A stretch of DNA of 11,617 bases from the NCBI GenBank assembly GCA_007121055.1, contig SKMM01000164.1, forward strand, positions 1 through 11,617, given 5' to 3'. Below, piece after piece: positions 5,929-11,617 of the stretch. Origin of the DNA: Paracoccaceae bacterium (lineage in GTDB: Bacteria; Pseudomonadota; Alphaproteobacteria; Rhodobacterales; Rhodobacteraceae). Below the pieces are notes generated by a model. That model was not told the origin of the DNA and ran no database searches. It saw nothing but the letters and a program-made list of their open reading frames with translations. A program made the position numbers and the translations under genes. The stretch's first letter is position 1, and the number at the start of each line of letters is the position of its first letter.

Positions 5929-6938
5929 GCGCTGCTGCCGCGACGCGCTTTGGTGGGCCCGCCGAGGGGGGCGCGCCCCATGTGCCGGTGCTGCTCGGCG
6001 CGATCCTCGCGCGCGTGACGCCGGTGTCGGGCGTCTGGGTGGACGGCACCTTCGGCGCGGGCGGCTATGCGAAGGGCCTGCTGGAGGCCGGTGCCGAGCG
6101 CGTCATCGGCATCGACCGCGACCCCACGGCGCTGGCCGCCGCCGGCTGGGCCGCCGCCTGGGGCGACCGTCTGCGCCTCGTGCCGGGCAATTTTGCCGAG
6201 CTCGATCGGCTTGCGGGCGCCCCCGTGGATGGCGTGGTGCTGGACCTCGGGGTGTCGTCCATGCAGCTCGACCAGCCCGAGCGGGGGTTTTCCTTCCTGC
6301 GAGACGGGCCGCTGGACATGCGCATGTCCACCGCAGGCCCCAGCGCCGCCGATCTGGTCAACACCGCCCCCGAGGCAGACCTCGCTGACATCCTGCATCA
6401 GTATGGCGAGGAGCGCGCCGCCCGCCGCATCGCCCGCGCGATCACGCGCGCCCGCGGTGAGGCGCCCATCGCCACCACCGGCCGGCTGGCCGAGATCGTG
6501 GCTGGCTGCCTGCCGCGCCCCAAGCCCGGGCAGGCCCACCCCGCCACCCGCAGCTTCCAGGCCCTGCGCATCGCCGTGAACGACGAACTTGGCGCGCTCG
6601 TGGCGGGGCTCGAGGCCGCCGAGCGCGCCCTGCGCCCGGGCGGGCGGCTCGCGGTGGTCAGTTTCCATTCGCTGGAGGACCGTGTGGTCAAACGCTTCCT
6701 TGCGCTGCGCGCGGGGCAGGGGCCCGGGACCAGCCGGCACGCCCCGCAGGCTGCGCCCTTCACGCCTCGGTTCAGCCTCGACACCAAGGGCGGCGTTGCC
6801 CCCGACGCGGCGGAGATCGACGCCAACCCCCGCGCGCGGTCGGCACGTCTCAGGCTCGCCACCCGCACCGAGGCGCCGGCGGGGGCGGTGGACCGCGGCG
6901 CCCTGGGGCTGCCGCCGCTGGCACGGGCGGCCGGCTGA
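5925..6938 (+). CDS. rsmH: 16S rRNA (cytosine(1402)-N(4))-methyltransferase RsmH
   Basis: 337 residues, close to the usual 310-340. RsmH (formerly MraW) uses S-adenosylmethionine to methylate N4 of C1402 in 16S rRNA, which tunes the ribosomal P site; it acts in the cytoplasm. The family landmarks are all present. They are HVPVLL (19-24), the SAM-binding loop DGTFGAGGY (40-48), GIDRDP (62-67), DLGVSSMQLDQPERGFSF starting at D107, the DMRM segment, YGEERAARRIARAI, and VSFHSLEDRVVKRFL near the C-terminal third. The start ATG overlaps the mraZ stop and GGGGACGG precedes it. The stop shares a base with the ftsL start (TGATG). This placement is the conserved position of rsmH, directly after mraZ in the dcw cluster. 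Confidence 0.97.
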   Translation: MSAAAATRFGGPAEGGAPHVPVLLGAILARVTPVSGVWVDGTFGAGGYAKGLLEAGAERVIGIDRDPTALAAAGWAAAWGDRLRLVPGNFAELDRLAGAPVDGVVLDLGVSSMQLDQPERGFSFLRDGPLDMRMSTAGPSAADLVNTAPEADLADILHQYGEERAARRIARAITRARGEAPIATTGRLAEIVAGCLPRPKPGQAHPATRSFQALRIAVNDELGALVAGLEAAERALRPGGRLAVVSFHSLEDRVVKRFLALRAGQGPGTSRHAPQAAPFTPRFSLDTKGGVAPDAAEIDANPRARSARLRLATRTEAPAGAVDRGALGLPPLARAAG

Positions 6939-7324
6939 TGCGCGGGTTTCTCTACATCCTGACCGTGCTGGCGGTGATCGGGCTGGCCTCCTGGGCCTAC
7001 CGGGAGACCCACCGCACCCAGGCCGCCATGTCCGAGATGCGCCAGCTCCAGCGCGAAATCGGAAGCCTGCGGGAGGCGGTGGCGGTGCAGCGCGCCGAAT
7101 GGGCCTGGCTGAACCGCCCCGACCGGCTGCGCGTGCTGGCCGAGGCGAATTTCGACCGGCTGCAGCTGATGCCCATGCGCCCCACCCAGTTCGGCGAGAT
7201 CGACCAGATTGCCTTCCCGCCGCCGCCCCCCTCGCTGATGCTGCTGCCCGAGGACTGGCTGGTGGACGGGATGCGCCCACCCACCATCGGACCGCTGGGC
7301 GCCTATGAGGAGGAGCCGCTGTGA
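6938..7324 (+). CDS. ftsL: Cell division protein FtsL
   Basis: 128 residues. This is a bitopic inner-membrane protein of the divisome that, with FtsB and FtsQ, activates septal peptidoglycan synthesis by FtsW-FtsI. A short N-terminus is followed by one membrane segment (about residues 3-20, FLYILTVLAVIGLASWAY). A periplasmic coiled coil comes next (about 28-58, MSEMRQLQREIGSLREAV) and then the region LNRPDRLRVLAEANFDRLQL, typical of alphaproteobacterial FtsL. The C-terminal tail is Pro-rich and acidic. FtsL sequences diverge strongly, so the call rests on topology, size and position between rsmH and ftsI. The start overlaps the rsmH stop by one base, indicating coupled translation. Confidence 0.92.
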   Translation: MRGFLYILTVLAVIGLASWAYRETHRTQAAMSEMRQLQREIGSLREAVAVQRAEWAWLNRPDRLRVLAEANFDRLQLMPMRPTQFGEIDQIAFPPPPPSLMLLPEDWLVDGMRPPTIGPLGAYEEEPL

Positions 7325-7361
7325 CCCCCACACCGCCCCCCGTCCCGCAGGAGGTCCGCCC

Positions 7362-9152
7362 ATGACCCGCACCCCGCTGCGCCCGCTCGCCCGCATCCTG
7401 CTCAGCCGCGACCGCGGCGAGAATCCCGACGCCATCGAGCGCGAGAACCTGCGCCTGCGCGCCGAGGCCGAGCGCGCCCGGGCCCATGCCTCGGCCGAGG
7501 GGCGGCTGCTGGTGCTGGCGGTGGCGCTGCTCCTCGCCTTCGTGGTGGTGGGGGTGCGGATGGGCGTGGAGGCCGCCTCGGACCCGCGCGAGCCCAACCT
7601 CGCGCTGCGCTCGGGCGATGCGATCCTAGCGAACCGGGCCGACATCGTGGACCGGCAGGGGCGGGTGCTGGCCACGAACCTCGCGACCCACGCGCTCTAT
7701 GCCCAGCCGCACCAGATGATCGACCCCGCCCGCGCGGCCCGGGAACTGGCGCGCATCTTCCCCGACGAGGATGCAGAGCGGCTGGAGGCGCGCTTCACCC
7801 GCGAGGGCGCGCGCTTCGTCTGGGTGCGCCGGCGCCTCTCGCCCGAACAGATGCAGGCGGTCCACGACATCGGCGAGCCCGGGCTGCTGTTCGGCCCGCG
7901 CGAGATGCGCCTCTACCCCAACGGCCGCATGGCCGCCCATGTGCTGGGCGGCGCCAGTTTCGGCCGCGAGGACGTGCGCGCGGCCGAGGTGATCGGGGTG
8001 GCCGGGGTCGAGCGCATCTTCGACACCGAACTGCGCGACCCCGCGGGCGGTGGCGCGCCGCTGCGGCTCTCGCTGGACCTGACGGTGCAGGCTACGGTGA
8101 CCGAGGTGCTGGAGCGCGGCGTCAACATGCTCAGCGCCAAGGGCGGCGCGGCGATCCTGATGGAGGCGCGCACGGGCCAGATCCTCGCGCTGGTCTCGCT
8201 GCCCGATTTCGACCCCAACGACCGCCCCAACCCGCTGGTCGAGGGCGACCCGGCCGACAGCCCGCTGTTCAACCGCGCCGCTCAGGGGGTCTATGAACTG
8301 GGCTCGGTCTTCAAGGCCTTCCCCGTTGTGCAGGCTATCGACCGCGGCCTCGTGCGGCCCGACAGCATCATCGACACCCGCGGGCCGCTGCGCTGGGGCC
8401 GGTTCCGCATCACCGATTTCCGTTCCCGCGGGCCGCAGCAGACCGTGTCGGACATCTTCGTGCATTCCTCAAACATCGGCACTGCGCGCATTGCGCAAAA
8501 AATGGGTGTCGAGGCGCAGCGCGAGTTCCTGGGCAAGCTCGGCCTGCTGGAGCCCTCGCCGGTGGAACTGACCGAGGCACCCACGGCGCGCCCGCTGGTG
8601 CCGCGCAACTGGTCCGAGCTGTCGATGCTGACCATCAGCTACGGTCACGGCCTCAGCGTCAGCCCGATGCACCTCGCGGCCGCCTATGCGCCGCTGGTGA
8701 ACGGCGGGATGACGGTAACGCCCTCGCTGGTGCAGCGGCCCCGCATCCCGCCGGGCGAGCAGGTGATTTCGCCCGCGACCTCGGCCGCCTTCAACGAGAT
8801 GATGCGCGAAACGGTGGTGCGCGGCACCGCCACCATGGCCAATGTCGAGGGCTACCGTGTCGGCGGCAAGACCGGCACCGCCGACAAGCCGCGCCGCTCG
8901 GGCCCGGGCTATTACGAGGGCAAGGTGATCGCCAATTTCGTCGCCGCCTGGCCGATGCCGGACCCGGAATTCCTGCTGGTGGTGGCGCTGGACGAGCCGG
9001 TGGAGACCTCCGGCCGCGAGCCGCGCCGCACCGCGGGCTGGACCGCCGTGCCGGTGGCGGGCGAGATCATCCGCCGGGTCTCGCCGCTCCTGGGCCTGCG
9101 GCCGGAGATTGCGGCCCTCCCTGCCGATGGGCTAAGCCCCGTGCGGCAGTGA
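7362..9152 (+). CDS. ftsI: FtsI (PBP3), septal peptidoglycan D,D-transpeptidase
   Basis: 596 residues. ATG 7362 is chosen because a perfect AGGAGG (7349-7354) lies seven bases upstream; an in-frame ATG at 7305, inside ftsL, has no such site. The protein cross-links septal peptidoglycan in the periplasm together with FtsW. Order: a charged cytoplasmic N-terminus with a helix (ERENLRLRAEAERARAH), one membrane anchor (about 49-66), the PBP dimerisation domain (about 85-235, with ANRADIVDRQGRVLA), and the transpeptidase domain. The three active-site motifs are intact: S315-VF-K318 within YELGSVFKAF, S369-S370-N371, and K503-T504-G505 within GGKTGTADK. Serine 315 is the acylated residue and the target of beta-lactams. 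There is no PASTA domain at its C-terminus. The stop overlaps the murE start candidate (GTGA). Confidence 0.97.
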   Translation: MTRTPLRPLARILLSRDRGENPDAIERENLRLRAEAERARAHASAEGRLLVLAVALLLAFVVVGVRMGVEAASDPREPNLALRSGDAILANRADIVDRQGRVLATNLATHALYAQPHQMIDPARAARELARIFPDEDAERLEARFTREGARFVWVRRRLSPEQMQAVHDIGEPGLLFGPREMRLYPNGRMAAHVLGGASFGREDVRAAEVIGVAGVERIFDTELRDPAGGGAPLRLSLDLTVQATVTEVLERGVNMLSAKGGAAILMEARTGQILALVSLPDFDPNDRPNPLVEGDPADSPLFNRAAQGVYELGSVFKAFPVVQAIDRGLVRPDSIIDTRGPLRWGRFRITDFRSRGPQQTVSDIFVHSSNIGTARIAQKMGVEAQREFLGKLGLLEPSPVELTEAPTARPLVPRNWSELSMLTISYGHGLSVSPMHLAAAYAPLVNGGMTVTPSLVQRPRIPPGEQVISPATSAAFNEMMRETVVRGTATMANVEGYRVGGKTGTADKPRRSGPGYYEGKVIANFVAAWPMPDPEFLLVVALDEPVETSGREPRRTAGWTAVPVAGEIIRRVSPLLGLRPEIAALPADGLSPVRQ

Positions 9153-10660
9153 CCGGTGGGGCGGGGATAGGGGCGGTGACAGGGCAGGAGAAATCGCTGG
9201 CCGATCTGGGGCTGGCGGCGCGGGGCGGGGCAGAGGCGAGAATCACCGGGCTTGCGCTCGACAGCAGGGCGGTGCGCCCCGGCGCACTGTTTGCCGCCCT
9301 GCCGGGCACGCGGGTGCATGGCGCGGAGTTCATCCCCTACGCGCTGCGCATGGGGGCGGGTGCCGTGCTGACGGATGCCGCCGGCGCAGGCCTCGCGGCC
9401 GAGGCGCTGGCGGCGCGCCCGGTGCCGCTGGTGGTGGCCGAGGACCCGCGCCAGGCGCTGGCCTTCGCTGCGGCGCTGTGGTTCGAGGCCCAGCCCGAGA
9501 CGATGGTCGCGGTGACGGGGACCAATGGCAAGACCTCGGTCGCCAGCTTCATCCGTCAGATATGGGCCGCCCTGGGCCGGCAGTCTGTCAGCATCGGCAC
9601 CACGGGGGTGGAGGGGGCGTTTTCGGCGCCCCTGCCGCACACCACCCCCGACACGCTGACCCTGCACCGCCTGCTGGCCGAGATGGCGGCCGAAGGCGTG
9701 ACCCATGCCGCCATGGAGGCCTCCAGCCATGGCCTCGACCAGCGGCGCATGGACGCCGTGCGGCTGGCGGCTGCGGGGTTCACGAACCTCAGCCAGGACC
9801 ACCTCGACTACCACGAGACGATGGACGAGTATTTCGCCGCCAAGGCGGGCCTCTTCGCCCGCCTCCTGCCCGAGGAGGGTACGGCGGTGATCAATCTCGA
9901 CGACCCCCGCGGCGCCGAGATGACGGCCATCACCCGCGCCCGGGGCCAGCGGCTGATCGGCGTCGGCCGCGGCGAAGGCGCCGCCCTGCGCCTGCTGGCC
10001 CAGCGCGCCGAGCCAGACGGCCAGATCCTCCGCTTTGCCTGGGACGGCAAGCCGCACCAGGTACGTCTTGGCTTGATCGGCGCCTTCCAGGCCGAGAACG
10101 TGCTGATGGCAGCAGCCCTCGCCATCGCGGCCGGCGAGGCGCCCGAACAGGTGCTCGCGGCCCTGCCGAAGCTGCAGACAGTCCATGGTCGCATGAGCCA
10201 TGTCGCCACCCGCGCCAATGGCGCCCCCGTGTTCGTCGACTACGCCCACACCCCCGACGCGGTGGCCACCGCCCTTGCGGCCCTGCGCCCCCATGTCATG
10301 GGCCGGCTGATCTGCGTCCTCGGCGCGGGCGGCGACCGCGACCGTACCAAGCGGCCCCTCATGGGCCACGCTGCCGCCGCACACGCCGACGGGGTCTATG
10401 TCACCGACGACAACCCCCGTTCCGAGGATCCCGCCGCCATCCGCGCCGAGATCCTCGCGGCCTGCCCGGAGGCCCGGGAGGTCGGCGACCGGGCTGAGGC
10501 GATCCTGCGCGCGGTGGATGCGCTGGGGCCCGGCGACGCGCTCCTCATCCTCGGCAAGGGTCATGAGACGGGCCAGATCGTGGGCGACACCGTCTATCCC
10601 TTCGACGACGCCGAACAGGCCAGCATCGCGGTCGCCGCCCTCGACGGGCCCGACCGATGA
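9149..10660 (+). CDS. murE: MurE, UDP-MurNAc-L-Ala-D-Glu:meso-diaminopimelate ligase
   Basis: 503 residues from GTG 9149, which overlaps the ftsI stop. A GTG at 9176 is a strong alternative: it has G-rich upstream bases and would begin TGQEKSLADLGL, nearer the family's usual N-terminus. MurE adds the third residue of the stem peptide in the cytoplasm, using ATP. Numbered from 9149, the ATP loop is GTNGKTS (124-130, Lys128) within VAVTGTNGKTSVASF. HTTPDTLTLHR and MEASSHGLDQRR follow, then DYHETMDEYFAAKAGLF, whose Lys is the usual carbamylated position. FVDYAHTPDAV opens the C-terminal domain. D421-N422-P423-R424 (DNPR) is the known specificity motif for meso-diaminopimelate rather than lysine, as expected for a Gram-negative. 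GKGHE near the end is also conserved. Confidence 0.96.
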   Translation: MTGGAGIGAVTGQEKSLADLGLAARGGAEARITGLALDSRAVRPGALFAALPGTRVHGAEFIPYALRMGAGAVLTDAAGAGLAAEALAARPVPLVVAEDPRQALAFAAALWFEAQPETMVAVTGTNGKTSVASFIRQIWAALGRQSVSIGTTGVEGAFSAPLPHTTPDTLTLHRLLAEMAAEGVTHAAMEASSHGLDQRRMDAVRLAAAGFTNLSQDHLDYHETMDEYFAAKAGLFARLLPEEGTAVINLDDPRGAEMTAITRARGQRLIGVGRGEGAALRLLAQRAEPDGQILRFAWDGKPHQVRLGLIGAFQAENVLMAAALAIAAGEAPEQVLAALPKLQTVHGRMSHVATRANGAPVFVDYAHTPDAVATALAALRPHVMGRLICVLGAGGDRDRTKRPLMGHAAAAHADGVYVTDDNPRSEDPAAIRAEILAACPEAREVGDRAEAILRAVDALGPGDALLILGKGHETGQIVGDTVYPFDDAEQASIAVAALDGPDR

Positions 10661-10707
10661 GCCGTGGATCGGCCGCGCAGCGCATGACCGGGGAGGGCAG
10701 GCCATGA
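10657..10707 (+). other. 16-codon mini-ORF bridging murE and murF
   Basis: An ATG at 10657 overlaps the murE stop as ATGA. The frame runs for 16 codons (MSRGSAAQRMTGEGRP), and its TGA at 10705-10707 overlaps the murF ATG, again as ATGA. The peptide itself is unlikely to have a function. The double overlap could let terminating ribosomes pass from murE to murF. It may also be coincidental, because murF has its own good ribosome-binding site. Confidence 0.3.
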
Positions 10708-11617
10708 GCCTCTGGACAGCCGCCGAGGCCGCCGTGGCCACCGAGGGACGCGCACAGGGCGAATGGACCGCCACCGGCGTCTCCATCGACACCCGAACGC
10801 TCCGGCCCGGGGATCTGTTCGTGGCCCTGACCGCGGCGCGGGACGGGCACGAATTCGCGGCGCAGGCGCTCGCCGCCGGTGCGGCGGCCGCGATCGTGTC
10901 GCGGCTGCCCGAGGGCGTGGCGCAGGACGCGCCGCTTCTGCTGGTCGATGACGTCTTCGCGGCGCTGCAGGCGTTGGGCCGTGCCGGGCGCGCACGGATG
11001 CAGGGCCGGGTGATCGCGGTCACCGGCTCGGTCGGCAAGACCTCCACCAAGGAGATGCTGCGCGCGATGCTGGCGCGTCAGGGCGCGGTGCATGTCGCCG
11101 AGGCGAGCCTCAACAACTACTGGGGCGTGCCGCTGACGCTGGCGCGGATGCCCGCGGCGACCGATTACGCCGTGGTCGAGATCGGCATGAACGCGCCGGG
11201 CGAGATCGCCCCGCTCGCACGCCTCGCGCGGCCCCATGTCGCGCTCATCACCACCATCGCGCCCGCGCATCTGGAGCGGCTGGGGTCGATGGAGGGCATC
11301 GCCGAGGAGAAGGCCGCAATCTTTGCCGGGCTCGAGCCTGGCGGCGTGGCGGTCTGGCCCGAGGGCCTGCCCACCTCGCCCATCCTGCGCGCCCGCGCCG
11401 AGGCCCGCGCGGCCGAGGTGGCCGGCGAAAGCCGTCCCTTCGGCCCCGGCACCGACCACAGCCTGGCCGAGATCCGCAGCACGCCCGACGCCACCGTTGC
11501 CGAAGCCCTGGCGGGCGGCACGCCAGTGCTGCTGAAGCTGCCCGGCGCGGGGCGACACTTCGCGATGAACGCGCTGGGCGCGCTGGTGGCGGCGACAGCC
11601 GCGGGCGCGGATCTGGC
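10704..11617 (+). CDS. murF: MurF, UDP-MurNAc-tripeptide:D-alanyl-D-alanine ligase (3' end beyond the window)
   Basis: 304 complete codons are visible with no stop; the family is about 450-480 residues, so roughly a third is missing. ATG 10704 is preceded by GGAGG (10692-10696), seven bases away. MurF adds the D-Ala-D-Ala dipeptide to the UDP-MurNAc-tripeptide in the cytoplasm, completing the pentapeptide that FtsI later uses. Visible parts are the substrate-binding N-terminal domain with VSIDTRTLRPGDLFVAL (near residue 26) and the ATP loop GSVGKTS (108-114, Lys112). SLNNYWGVPLTLARMP, VVEIGMNAPGEIAPL, ITTIAPAHLERLGS and EEKAAIF then follow in the expected order for the central ATPase domain. 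The visible end, LPGAGRHFAMNALGAL, is the start of the C-terminal region. It lies downstream of murE in the standard dcw order. Confidence 0.96.
   Translation, partial: MSLWTAAEAAVATEGRAQGEWTATGVSIDTRTLRPGDLFVALTAARDGHEFAAQALAAGAAAAIVSRLPEGVAQDAPLLLVDDVFAALQALGRAGRARMQGRVIAVTGSVGKTSTKEMLRAMLARQGAVHVAEASLNNYWGVPLTLARMPAATDYAVVEIGMNAPGEIAPLARLARPHVALITTIAPAHLERLGSMEGIAEEKAAIFAGLEPGGVAVWPEGLPTSPILRARAEARAAEVAGESRPFGPGTDHSLAEIRSTPDATVAEALAGGTPVLLKLPGAGRHFAMNALGALVAATAAGADL

Noticed and set aside
5592..7487. 631-residue minus-strand open frame opposite mraZ, rsmH and ftsL
   Set aside because: Low-complexity translation antisense to well-identified dcw genes, with no ribosome-binding site.
8912..11050. 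712-residue minus-strand open frame opposite ftsI, murE and murF
   Set aside because: It is antisense to highly conserved genes and shows no motifs; a GC-bias shadow.

Overview
The window is very GC-rich and dense with coding sequence. The strong G/C bias at third codon positions produces many long spurious reading frames on the opposite strand. The gene order mraZ-rsmH-ftsL-ftsI-murE-murF, a long structured leader before mraZ, a DAP-type MurE and an alphaproteobacterial-style FtsL all point to an alphaproteobacterium. The Rhodobacteraceae (Rhodobacterales) are the most likely family; genus cannot be told from the sequence alone.

Layout. (1) Positions 1-2733, plus strand: an apparent operon of four uncharacterised genes. 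These are the charged C-terminus of a truncated gene, an Ig-like (Big-1-type) protein, a 406-residue protein with a beta-rich N-terminus, a coiled coil and a C-terminal PASTA domain, and a 232-residue protein with a C-terminal PASTA domain. None has a visible signal peptide or membrane segment. The first and third complete proteins share an N-terminal pattern, so the set looks like a family-built system and is the least explained part of the window. (2) 2734-3472: about 740 bases with no convincing gene. (3) 3473-3757: a small SH3-domain lipoprotein. (4) 3900-4757, minus strand: an atypical short-chain dehydrogenase/epimerase-like protein. (5) 4758-5418: a divergent intergenic region. It holds a two-copy 10-bp repeat that looks like an MraZ box, and a long mraZ leader ending in a 13-bp GC-rich hairpin. 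This arrangement corresponds to the UpsM sRNA/extended 5' UTR described in Rhodobacter sphaeroides. (6) 5419 to the window end, plus strand: the start of the dcw (division and cell wall) cluster, tightly packed with overlapping stop/start codons.

How the genes work together. MraZ is the autoregulator of the cluster. RsmH methylates 16S rRNA. FtsL and FtsI belong to the divisome, FtsI being the septal transpeptidase. MurE and MurF add meso-diaminopimelate and D-Ala-D-Ala to the cytoplasmic UDP-MurNAc-peptide precursor. The neighbouring PASTA and SH3 proteins carry domains often associated with the cell wall, but a functional link to the dcw genes is inference only.
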